Shown: positions 15,810-23,047 of the stretch, piece by piece
How positions within the stretch are numbered: position 1 is the stretch's first letter
Layout: the number at the start of each line of letters is the position of its first letter
Source: JBBQXY01 sp038209195
GTDB lineage: Bacteria; Chloroflexota; Ktedonobacteria; Ktedonobacterales; Ktedonobacteraceae
Direction: 5' to 3'
DNA: 23,323 nt
Assembly (NCBI GenBank): GCA_038209195.1
Contig: JBBQXY010000089.1
Coordinates: 1 to 23,323, forward strand
Program-made: the position numbers and the translations under genes
Notes under the pieces: generated by a model
The model's database searches: none
What the model was told of the DNA's origin: nothing
Seen by the model: only the letters and a program-made list of their open reading frames with translations

Positions 15810-16694
15810 TCAGGTGTTCTGTTTATTTGGAGTCAGGATGATATACCAACCCGCCATCCATGCTTGTCCCGCATAGAGTTTGGACCCCGGCAGGCCATGA
15901 AGAAATTGAGTACGAGTTACTTGTGACAAATGTAATCCTCCTGAGTCAGCAAGGAAGACATGCTGACTATCGCCTCCCGTTAAAATCATGATGTGAGACG
16001 GAATTCTCACAATGGAGGGAGTACCGGCATTCGCAAGGGTAATTAAGTCGTCGAGCGAGAGCTTCTGTGTAGAATACCCTGTAAACCCAAACTGCGCTGC
16101 TGTTTTCGCCAGCTCATCGGGTACTCCCCTTTGTAATCCCCAGGAGTTAATGGGATTATACACGGAGAGGCGATATTCGGCTTCTAAAACATCTCCACAG
16201 TTGAGCGGTTTCCCATTGAGGTTCGCGCCATAGGCATCCATGAGAGCTGCCATAGCACAGCCTGAACAGGCGGAGTAGCTCCACTGCGACCACTGCGGAT
16301 TCTCATTATTGTACTGTGTTTTGTCTGCTTGCGAGAATGCCGCCACGCTTCTGCTAATTTTCTGGACGGGAAAAAGCAGGGATAGTGCGGAACCCTGATC
16401 GGTTTGATTTATCTGGGAAGGTGGCAAAAACTGCAGCCTTAGAAACTGGTTGGACACAAGGGCCCCACGCATAATAACCAGCAGCGAAAATAGAATCAGA
16501 CCTATGCCCAGGACTATCTGCAACCTTATCCGTTTTGCAGGGTTTCTCTGCTGGCGAATTCTGCGCTGTTGCACTGGTACTGATTCTCGTCGTTTTCTTG
16601 GTTGTGGAACGAGTATGGGTGGTTCTGGTTCTCGCTGTAGCGTTGAGGCGCGAGTGTACGGGCGTAAATTTTCTTTCCCATACGAGTATGACAT
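15810..16694 (-). CDS. Membrane-anchored C39-like cysteine peptidase domain protein
   Basis: 294 residues; start ATG 16694, with the strong SD AAGGAGG 5 nt upstream. An upstream in-frame extension of 52 residues has no SD. Residues 20-56 form a Pro/Arg/Gln-rich cytoplasmic segment, a membrane helix lies at about 57-77, and the rest is predicted outside. Residues 138-155 (YSACSGCAMAALMDAYG) line up with the C39 active-site motif C-G-P-A-C-x-A-M-x-L-x-x-Y-G, with Cys143 as nucleophile. His234 in PSHIMILTGG and Asp250 in FLADSGG are at the right distance for the catalytic His and Asp. C39 and C39_2 domains are papain-like and often cleave double-glycine peptides or act on the cell surface. Catalysis here is inferred. 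No ABC transporter is fused or adjacent, so it is not a classical bacteriocin-processing exporter. Confidence 0.72.
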   Translation of the reverse strand: MSYSYGKENLRPYTRASTLQREPEPPILVPQPRKRRESVPVQQRRIRQQRNPAKRIRLQIVLGIGLILFSLLVIMRGALVSNQFLRLQFLPPSQINQTDQGSALSLLFPVQKISRSVAAFSQADKTQYNNENPQWSQWSYSACSGCAMAALMDAYGANLNGKPLNCGDVLEAEYRLSVYNPINSWGLQRGVPDELAKTAAQFGFTGYSTQKLSLDDLITLANAGTPSIVRIPSHIMILTGGDSQHVFLADSGGLHLSQVTRTQFLHGLPGSKLYAGQAWMAGWYIILTPNKQNT

Positions 16695-16785
16695 GTACCC
16701 TCCTTCAAGGGGGAAATGTTGCGTTTCATCGGCGAACCAGAACAATAGGATACTATGTCTATTGAGGAGTATTCTCCTAGCCCAC

Positions 16786-16814
16786 ATAATACATGGAAAT
16801 GCGTTGAAAAGCAA
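16786..16814 (-). promoter_or_regulatory. Possible promoter of the C39-like gene
   Basis: Minus-strand TTGCTT (16809-16814) and TATTAT (16786-16791) are exactly 17 bp apart, with the predicted start about 85 nt before the ATG. The -10 matches at five of six positions and the -35 at three. Confidence 0.4.
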
Positions 16815-16877
16815 TGACTTAGGATGGTACCACAGGAAGCCATTTTGCAAGGAAATAGCTCACTAGCCAGTAGTTCT

Positions 16878-17465
16878 CTATCCAAGAAGAATAGGGAAAT
16901 ATCTCTTAAAGCGGATAGTAGAAGTCATAAAGATTGCCATTACGTGTGGGAAAAACCCCGCGAGACTAGCAATGTTTTGTAGGTCGAACTGGATCGGAAA
17001 CTCGTTGACCACCGGGATTTGGCGCTTACTAAACGTCACATCATACAGCTTACCCTCTTTACTAAGCACAATAGCATGGCAGATTTTATCATTGGATGAG
17101 TAGAATCCTGCCATGCCAATATTTTTGCCAGCCGCTGGGAGCTGAGTAAGCAGTGTGCGCGTTTGCAGGGATTGTGACCGATTGAAGAAAACATCGAACA
17201 AATTTCCCTCTCCTGTAGTAGCAAAGACATGCTGAAAGTTTTCATCAGGCGCATAGAGACCTGCCAGAGAGGTAAGCTTATCAAAGCGCTGGAATATGGT
17301 AGGCGCAGAGACTTTACCTGTTTGGTTCCAATGCATTTCATGCAGCGAACCATCGCTCGTAGCGACGATAACATGCTGCATGCCATCTAGGTCAGTATAA
17401 TAGTTGGCAATACCATGAATTTTTCCTGGAACGCGGCTTTGCCACGATTGATGAACTTTCGTCAT
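16878..17465 (-). CDS. Beta-propeller/lectin-like repeat protein with frameshifted C-terminus
   Basis: 195 residues; ATG 17465 with an AAAGGA SD. It consists of repeats of about 48 residues, each with G-(L/F/I)-Y...H-x-I-V-x-(T/S)-x-(D/E)-G-x-L-x-(D/E): about 16-46, 66-94, 117-145 and a fourth starting at 166. This layout suggests a small propeller built of short blades, as in carbohydrate-binding lectins; I do not recognise a named family. There is no signal peptide. The fourth repeat breaks off at ASLAGFF (166-172). In the next frame the DNA continues as TRNGNLYDFYYPL then stop (16947-16906), exactly the missing end of a blade. The present C-terminal 23 residues are therefore probably out of frame after a small deletion. 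Whether the shortened protein is functional is unknown. Confidence 0.62.
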   Translation of the reverse strand: MTKVHQSWQSRVPGKIHGIANYYTDLDGMQHVIVATSDGSLHEMHWNQTGKVSAPTIFQRFDKLTSLAGLYAPDENFQHVFATTGEGNLFDVFFNRSQSLQTRTLLTQLPAAGKNIGMAGFYSSNDKICHAIVLSKEGKLYDVTFSKRQIPVVNEFPIQFDLQNIASLAGFFPHVMAIFMTSTIRFKRYFPILLG

Positions 17466-17598
17466 AAACTTTCATCCTTTCGAGGAAAAAACAACTGAAC
17501 TTTTCTTATATATAGATATTTCCATCTTATTGGTATAATATATCATTCGCCGTGCATTTGTGTCTATGAGCTACCTTCTGTTAAACAGTTTCATGCTT

Positions 17599-17627
17599 TT
17601 TACGGCGATGCCTACACGGGTTATAAT
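17599..17627 (+). promoter_or_regulatory. Probable promoter of the DUF1801 gene
   Basis: TTTACG (17599-17604) and a perfect TATAAT (17622-17627) with a 17-bp spacer, about 115 nt before the translation start. A second extended -10 (TGGTATAAT, 17531-17539) lies further upstream on the same strand but lacks a good -35. Confidence 0.5.
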
Positions 17628-17749
17628 GGTATGGTTACGTCAGTCTATGTATTTCCACTTTCCCAGTCAATGATGAGAATAGTTCTATAGAGAGTGGGAG
17701 GAATCCTACCGAGCAAGTTTTGTCTCACTATTAGGAAGGAGTGCAGCAA

Positions 17750-18118
17750 ATGGAACCTGTTACAAATGTGAATGACTATATTGCACAAGCCCCACAAGAG
17801 ATGCAATCCCGACTGCAAGAGCTTCGCGCAACTATCAAGGTTGCTGCTCCTGGCGCACAGGAACGTATGAGTTATGGCATGCCTTTTTATGAATACAAAG
17901 GCCGACTGGTGTACTTTCGACTGTGGAAAAAACATATCGGACTGTATGGGCTAGTTCCCATCTTAGAAGAGTATAAAAGTGAACTACAAGGCTATGTAAC
18001 CGTCAAAGGGACGATCCGTTTCCCCCTGGATGAACAATTGCCTCTTGCCCTCATAGAAAAACTGGTGCAAGCACGAGCGCGAAAGAACGACGAAGCCGAA
18101 AAGATAATGGCACCTTAG
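17750..18118 (+). CDS. DUF1801 (YdhG/YobT-like) domain protein
   Basis: A cytoplasmic protein of 122 residues. The ATG at 17750 is preferred over the in-frame GTG at 17741 because the SD AGGAG (17737-17741) is 8 nt from the ATG and overlaps the GTG. An N-terminal segment with V-x-D-Y-I-x-x-A-P is followed by LQELRATIKVAAPGAQERMSYGMPFYEYKGRLVYFRLWKKHIGLYGL. The helix-then-'SYGMPxF...KxHIGxY' pattern is the hallmark of the DUF1801/YdhG fold, which includes a Bacillus frataxin-like iron chaperone. An iron role cannot be claimed here, since most family members are uncharacterised. Single-gene unit with its own promoter and a 19-bp hairpin terminator. Confidence 0.88.
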   Translation: MEPVTNVNDYIAQAPQEMQSRLQELRATIKVAAPGAQERMSYGMPFYEYKGRLVYFRLWKKHIGLYGLVPILEEYKSELQGYVTVKGTIRFPLDEQLPLALIEKLVQARARKNDEAEKIMAP

Positions 18119-18140
18119 AAACCGCTACGGGGTAGTCTGG

Positions 18141-18182
18141 TAAAGTACAAGGGACGCGAAAAATCGCGTCCCTTGTACTTTA
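18141..18182. terminator. Intrinsic terminator after DUF1801 gene
   Basis: A 19-bp perfect stem (18141-18159 with 18164-18182) around a 4-nt AAAA loop, core GGGACGCGA, 22 nt after the stop codon. The stem ends are A/T rich on both sides, so it could work in either direction. Confidence 0.85.
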
Positions 18183-18477
18183 TCTTAGGCGACGATTGCT
18201 TAGCCCTAAGGCATGTAGGTTTGAGAAAGCCCCTCTTCATTAGCAATAATTCATAGGCTCAGTTTTATCGCCCCAAAAAGATTGACACAACGCGGCGTCG
18301 GGCATAATATAAACACGGTATCTGAAATGCGCCAGCAACGCACAATATGTAGGGGTACCCCTTGTGGGTACGCAGGGGAGGTACGGGTGCGGCTGTGGCT
18401 GTGGTTGATGCTTAGCCTACATGGGATGAACTGACCCCTCCTTGCGGTCGTTCTGTTTGGAAAAGGACCACTGACAA
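18183..18477. other. Intergenic leader upstream of the HEPN-ppdK pair
   Basis: Apart from the promoter at 18282-18310, the leader holds a G-rich tract with GTAGGGGTACCC at 18349-18360, then AGGGGAGGTACGGGTGCGG at 18373-18391. The same GTAGGGGTACCC recurs upstream of ppdK (19090-19101). A 77-codon reading frame on the minus strand overlapping this region has no supporting features. Confidence 0.45.
18282..18310 (+). promoter_or_regulatory. Probable promoter of the HEPN-ppdK unit
   Basis: A perfect TTGACA at 18282-18287 is followed after 17 bp by TAATAT (18305-18310, four of six); CATAAT (18303-18308, five of six) is an alternative at 15 bp. It gives a leader of about 160 nt before the HEPN start. 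Confidence 0.55.
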
Positions 18478-19038
18478 ATGTCACAGAGATACATAGGCAA
18501 TTCGGCTAACTCTCAAGATAGCAATAGCGAGGATCTGGAAAAATTGCTGATCGAAGGTGTCCGCCTGGAGAATGTTTTACCACCTGCTCCCACTGCTCCA
18601 CCTGCGATGCGAGCAGATGACCAGGAGGACGAAGGCGTCCCTCAGGATGGCGACGTGCAGGGTGCCATAGGATTATTCGCCGAGGCCGCCCAGGATATGG
18701 CGACCGCGGGCGTAGAATTAGGCTTAGGAAGACACTTTGCCTGTGTAGATTTTTGTAACCAGGCGGCGGAGAAGGCGGCACAAGCCGTCAGTCTGCTGCG
18801 TTTTGCACGCAAGACGATGTATAATCATGATCTACGTGTACTTGGTGAGATGGTAGGTGCGCCACAGGAGATTCAAGATGATATGGCAGCGTTAACGCCA
18901 TTTCACCCCGAAGCCTTTTATGCCAATACACCGCCGGAAGAGGCCGATGAAGTCATCAACGCCGAGCAAGCCACTACCTACATGCAATGTGCGCGTCGCG
19001 TGTTACGTTGGGCGAGAAATATTGTTTTAGCACCGTAA
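18478..19038 (+). CDS. HEPN domain protein
   Basis: 186 residues; ATG 18478 with an AAAAGGA SD at some distance. Residues 33-60 are a Pro/Ala then Asp/Glu-rich linker. Residues about 66-184 resemble the HEPN fold (PF05168 type): an alpha-helical A-x-x-D-x-x-x-A start, the central C-x-Q-A-A-E-K-A segment at 93-100 (NQAAEKAA), YNHDLRVLGEM (115-125), and a last helix with repeated Ala/Arg (TTYMQCARRVLRWARNI). Many HEPN proteins are RNases with an R-x4-6-H motif; here R111-x5-H117 has the spacing, but it lies at the position of the structural 'HDL' motif, so catalysis is doubtful. No nucleotidyltransferase antitoxin partner is next to it. It sits 84 bp upstream of ppdK on the same strand and probably shares its promoter. 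Confidence 0.78.
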   Translation: MSQRYIGNSANSQDSNSEDLEKLLIEGVRLENVLPPAPTAPPAMRADDQEDEGVPQDGDVQGAIGLFAEAAQDMATAGVELGLGRHFACVDFCNQAAEKAAQAVSLLRFARKTMYNHDLRVLGEMVGAPQEIQDDMAALTPFHPEAFYANTPPEEADEVINAEQATTYMQCARRVLRWARNIVLAP

Positions 19039-19122
19039 TGGTTAATTAATCTATCTCACTTAAGGTCGAGTTTCCCGACTTCGTCCATGGTAGGGGTACC
19101 CTGGGGCGGGGGCATGGTTTAA
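19039..19122. other. ppdK leader with inverted repeat and GGGTACCC motif
   Basis: The 84-nt gap contains CACTTAA (19057-19063) and its inverse TTAAGTG (19119-19125, overlapping the GTG start). These would close a long hairpin over the leader. It also contains GTAGGGGTACCC (19090-19101). I do not match it to a known riboswitch. Confidence 0.35.
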
Positions 19123-21930
19123 GTGAAGAAGAATGTCTGGGAGGATATTTTGACACAACAAATTACCAACACAGCTTTGGAAGAGGCGGTAAAAAAATCG
19201 CCACGCAAATGGATCTATCTTTTTAGTGAAGGCAATGCCTCGATGCGTGAACTGCTGGGCGGCAAGGGCGCGGGCGTAGCCGAGATGACGAACGCGGGAC
19301 TACCAGTCCCTCCCGGTTTCACGATTACGACCGAGGTCTGCAATGCCTATTACGACTCCGGCAAACAATTCCCGCAGGGCATGTGGGAGCAAACTCTGGC
19401 GGCAATGAAGGTCGTTGAGCAGCAGACAGGCAAGGGCTTTGGCAAGAAGGACAATCCCCTGCTGGTCTCGGTCCGCTCAGGAGCGAAGTTCTCGATGCCA
19501 GGCATGATGGATACCGTATTGAACCTCGGTATCAACGATGAGACCGTGCAGGGTCTCGTGGCACTGACTGGCGACGAACGCTTTGCCTATGACGCCTATC
19601 GCCGTTTTATCCAGATGTTCAGCAAGATCGTGCTGGATACCGACCCCAAAGACTTTGAACACGTCCTCGATGAGTATAAACAGCGCGCGGGTGTGCAGAC
19701 CGACGCCGAAATTCCGGCCTCCGCACTCAAACAACTGGTGGGAGATTTCAAGCAAATCGCTGAACGCCAGTCCGGCGAGCCTTTCCCCACCGACGTGTAC
19801 AAGCAGTTGCAAAAAGCCATTGAGGCCGTCTTCTCATCTTGGAATAACAAACGTGCCTTCGACTATCGCAATTTCAACAAAATTCCTCATACCCTCGGCA
19901 CCGCCGTTAACGTGCAGAGCATGGTCTTTGGCAACATGGGCAACGATAGTGGCACTGGTGTCGCCTTCACGCGTGACCCCGGCACGGGCGAAAAGCAGCT
20001 CTACGGTGAGTACCTGTTGAATGCACAGGGCGAAGATGTCGTAGCTGGTATTCGCACGCCATCGAAAATCAGCCGCTTGCAAGAGGATTTGCCTGCCGTC
20101 TTTCGCCAGTTCCAGGAGATTGCCCAACGCCTGGAGCATCATTATCGCGATATGCAAGACCTGGAGTTTACGGTGGAAAAAGGCCACCTTTACATGTTGC
20201 AGACGCGTTCTGGCAAACGTAGTGCTCAGGCCGGTGTGAAAATTCTGGTAGACATGGTCTCCGAAGGCCTCATCACGGAAGAGGAAGCCGTTAAGCGTGC
20301 CGATACCACCCAGGTCTATCAATTGCTATTACCGCGTTTCGATGAGAACGCGAAGAAAAAGGCCACGGAAGAGGGTCGTCTGCTGGCAAAAGGCCTCAAC
20401 GCTTCCCCCGGTGCAGCCGCCGGTAAAGCCGTCTTTGACGCTGATCGTGCCGAGGTAATGGGCAAAGCTGGCGAAGCCGTCGTCCTGGTTCGACCAGAAA
20501 CCAGCCCCGATGATGTTCATGGCATGCTCGTTGCCAAAGGTATTCTGACCGCTCGTGGTGGTGCGACCAGCCATGCCGCCGTGGTGGCACGCGGTCTTGG
20601 TCTCCCCTGCGTTGCTGGCTGCGAGGGTATTCGTGTGAGCGAGGCGGAGCATCTTTTCCACGTCGTCGGTACCGATACTGTGTTGCGCGAAGGCGATGAC
20701 ATCTCTATCGATGGTGCCACCGGCGAGGTCTTCGCGGGTATCATCAAAACCGTCGAGGCCGACTACGAGAAAGAGACCGCATTGCGCCAACTGCTGACAT
20801 GGGCCGACCAGTATCGCCGCCTCGGCGTTTGGGCCAACGCGGACTACCCGCGTGATGCCAAACGTGCCATCACCTTTGGCGCGGAAGGCATCGGACTGTG
20901 TCGCACCGAGCATATGTTCATGGAACAGGAACGCCTACCCATTGTGCAGCAAATGATCCTGGCCAAAACGGTAGAAGAGCGTCAAGCCGCCCTCGACATA
21001 CTCCTTCCCTACCAGCGCAGCGACTTCAAAGGCATCTTCTCAGCCATGGTCAACCAGCAAACGGGTGAAGGCTATCCCGTCGTCATTCGCTTGATCGATC
21101 CACCTCTGCATGAATTCCTGCCTTCCTACGAGGAATTGCTGGTGGATGTCACGCGCCTGGAGACGAATGGCGAGAATCCAACGGAACTTGCGGAGAAGCG
21201 CAAAATGTTAGAAGCGGTCGGCTCGATGCGCGAAATGAACCCCATGCTGGGTCTGCGTGGTTGTCGCCTGGGCCTGCTCTTCCCCGAAATCAACGTCATG
21301 CAGACGCGAGCGATTCTCGAAGCCGCCGCCGAACTGGCTAAAGAAGGGAAGAAGCTACAGCCCAAGATCATGATCCCCCTCGTGGGCCATGTCAACGAGC
21401 TGAAGGAAGTCCGTCGCCAGCTTGAGGCCGTCGCCAAACAGATTACCTCTGAGGAGGGCGTTGCCATCGCGTACAAATTTGGCACGATGATCGAGTTGCC
21501 ACGCGCCGCCTTGACCGCTGGTCCAATCGCCGAGGTCGCTGACTTCTTCAGCTTTGGCACCAACGACCTGACTCAGACCACCTTTGGCTTCAGCCGCGAC
21601 GATGCCGAGGGCAAGTTCTTGCTCAAGTACGTCGATGGTTTGTCGGAGCCGGGCCTCGATGGCAAGGTGAAAATCCTACCCGTGAACCCCTTCCAGACCC
21701 TTGACCGCGACGGCGTCGGTCAGTTGGTACGCATGGCGGCTGAGAACGGACGCAAGGCCAATCCACACCTGGAACTGGGCATCTGTGGAGAGCACGGTGG
21801 CGACCCCAACAGTATCGAGTTCTGCCATATGGTCGGCCTCGACTACGTCAGTTGCTCTCCCTTCCGTGTGCCAATCGCCAGATTAGCAGCCGCCCAAGCC
21901 GCTTTGACCACCAGCGAACGGGATAAGTAG
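19123..21930 (+). CDS. ppdK: Pyruvate, phosphate dikinase
   Basis: Interconverts pyruvate + ATP + Pi and PEP + AMP + PPi; cytoplasmic. The N-terminal ATP-grasp part has GGKGAG (46-51) and VRSGAKFSMPGMMDT (117-131). The central swivelling domain has GGATSHAAVVARG with the phosphorylated His484. The C-terminal TIM-barrel PEP/pyruvate domain has GTNDLTQTTFGFSRDD (from 812) and LGICGEHGGDP with the acid Cys888. All key residues are present, and at 935 residues it is slightly longer than the usual 870-900. The start is uncertain: GTG 19123 has only a weak SD, while in-frame TTG 19150 follows a strong GGGAGG (19139-19144) and would shorten the protein by nine residues. Regulation by a DUF299-type partner is known elsewhere, but none is seen here; a HEPN protein precedes it instead. 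Confidence 0.97.
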   Translation: MKKNVWEDILTQQITNTALEEAVKKSPRKWIYLFSEGNASMRELLGGKGAGVAEMTNAGLPVPPGFTITTEVCNAYYDSGKQFPQGMWEQTLAAMKVVEQQTGKGFGKKDNPLLVSVRSGAKFSMPGMMDTVLNLGINDETVQGLVALTGDERFAYDAYRRFIQMFSKIVLDTDPKDFEHVLDEYKQRAGVQTDAEIPASALKQLVGDFKQIAERQSGEPFPTDVYKQLQKAIEAVFSSWNNKRAFDYRNFNKIPHTLGTAVNVQSMVFGNMGNDSGTGVAFTRDPGTGEKQLYGEYLLNAQGEDVVAGIRTPSKISRLQEDLPAVFRQFQEIAQRLEHHYRDMQDLEFTVEKGHLYMLQTRSGKRSAQAGVKILVDMVSEGLITEEEAVKRADTTQVYQLLLPRFDENAKKKATEEGRLLAKGLNASPGAAAGKAVFDADRAEVMGKAGEAVVLVRPETSPDDVHGMLVAKGILTARGGATSHAAVVARGLGLPCVAGCEGIRVSEAEHLFHVVGTDTVLREGDDISIDGATGEVFAGIIKTVEADYEKETALRQLLTWADQYRRLGVWANADYPRDAKRAITFGAEGIGLCRTEHMFMEQERLPIVQQMILAKTVEERQAALDILLPYQRSDFKGIFSAMVNQQTGEGYPVVIRLIDPPLHEFLPSYEELLVDVTRLETNGENPTELAEKRKMLEAVGSMREMNPMLGLRGCRLGLLFPEINVMQTRAILEAAAELAKEGKKLQPKIMIPLVGHVNELKEVRRQLEAVAKQITSEEGVAIAYKFGTMIELPRAALTAGPIAEVADFFSFGTNDLTQTTFGFSRDDAEGKFLLKYVDGLSEPGLDGKVKILPVNPFQTLDRDGVGQLVRMAAENGRKANPHLELGICGEHGGDPNSIEFCHMVGLDYVSCSPFRVPIARLAAAQAALTTSERDK

Positions 21931-21945
21931 GGTCGATCACAATTG

Positions 21946-22016
21946 AGTGTGTTTGCGATGAGCAACAAGTAAAGCCCCACGCTGGGGCTTTACTTGTTGC
22001 TCATCGCAAACACACT
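21946..22016. terminator. 34-bp perfect hairpin, terminator between ppdK and alcohol dehydrogenase
   Basis: Arms 21946-21979 and 21983-22016 are perfectly complementary over 34 bp with a 3-nt CGC loop. The core AAAGCCCCA/TGGGGCTTT is a standard terminator stem, and about 24 more base pairs continue outward. It starts 16 nt after the ppdK stop and ends 32 nt before the next start codon, so the dehydrogenase leader begins at its edge. Confidence 0.85.
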
Positions 22017-22048
22017 ATCCCAATCACAGAAGACGAGGAGAATCCTCC

Positions 22049-23047
22049 ATGCGTGCTCTAGTCTTTCATCACAACACATTAACGCTTGATAACCACTATC
22101 CTAAACCAGAGCCTATGAGTGGCGAAGCTCTAATTCGCGTCTTACAGGTCGGTATCTGCAACACCGACTTGGAAATCACCCGTGGCTACATGGCCTTTGA
22201 AGGTATTCTGGGCCATGAATTTGTTGGCATCGTCGAGGCCGTGCATGAAGGCCTTGGTGCGAGCACACCTTTTCCCTTGATTGGCAAGCGCGTTGTCGGC
22301 GAAATCAATGCTGCCTGTGCGCGTCCAGACTGTCTCTATTGTCAGCGTGGTATGCCCACCCATTGCCCGAACCGTACCACGCTGGGGATTGTCAATCGCA
22401 ACGGCGCCTTCGCCGAATACCTGACCTTGCCTACCGCCAACCTGCATCTCGTCCCCGATACCATCAGCGACGAAGAGGCCGTTTTCGTGGAACCCTTAGC
22501 CGCCAACTTCGAGATATTGGAACAGGTGCATCTCAAGCCGACCGATAGCGTAGCCATCCTTGGCGATGGTAAAATGGGGCTACTGGCGGCGCAAGTTTTA
22601 GTTTTGAGTGGCTGTGAAGTAATGATGATTGGCAAGCACGAGGAAAAACTGGCATTGGCAGCAAAGCATGGCGTGCATACCCACCTGCTCAATGATGCGA
22701 AACATTTTTCATTACCAAATGGGCGACGCGTAGATATGGTGGTCGAGTGCAGCGGCTCAGCCCAGGGTCTGGAACTGGCGCTGCGCTTGGTGCGGCCCAG
22801 AGGAACGCTCATTCTCAAAAGCACCGTCGCGGATACAAGCACCTTACACCTCGCTCCCATCGTGATCGACGAGATTCGTGTGCAAGGCTCACGTTGCGGC
22901 CCCTTCGCCCCCGCCTTGCGTGCCTTGAGCCAGAAACTCGTAGATATACATCCGTTAATTGGTGCCCGCTATACGCTTGATGACGGACTCGCTGCCTTCC
23001 AGCACGCCGGACAAAAAGGTGTATTGAAAGTGTTGCTGCAAGTGTAG
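22049..23047 (+). CDS. Zinc-dependent medium-chain alcohol dehydrogenase
   Basis: A 332-residue NAD(P)-dependent oxidoreductase of the MDR superfamily; ATG 22049 with SD GAGGAG 8 nt upstream. Catalytic zinc ligands are Cys37 (GICNTD), His56-Glu57 (GHEFVG) and probably Glu148 (FVEPLA). The four structural-zinc cysteines are Cys90, Cys95, Cys98 and Cys106 (CARPDCLYCQRGMPTHC). The Rossmann nucleotide site is GDGKMG (172-177). The protein is shorter than classical 340-380-residue members, with a compact C-terminus. Its branch resembles threonine/sorbitol/alcohol dehydrogenase-like proteins; the substrate cannot be fixed from the sequence. Its promoter must lie within or just before the hairpin region, or it depends on read-through from ppdK. 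Confidence 0.9.
   Translation: MRALVFHHNTLTLDNHYPKPEPMSGEALIRVLQVGICNTDLEITRGYMAFEGILGHEFVGIVEAVHEGLGASTPFPLIGKRVVGEINAACARPDCLYCQRGMPTHCPNRTTLGIVNRNGAFAEYLTLPTANLHLVPDTISDEEAVFVEPLAANFEILEQVHLKPTDSVAILGDGKMGLLAAQVLVLSGCEVMMIGKHEEKLALAAKHGVHTHLLNDAKHFSLPNGRRVDMVVECSGSAQGLELALRLVRPRGTLILKSTVADTSTLHLAPIVIDEIRVQGSRCGPFAPALRALSQKLVDIHPLIGARYTLDDGLAAFQHAGQKGVLKVLLQV

Noticed and set aside
19039..19122. Riboswitch ahead of ppdK
   Set aside because: Only one 7-bp inverted repeat and a short palindrome; no match to a known aptamer consensus that I can recognise.
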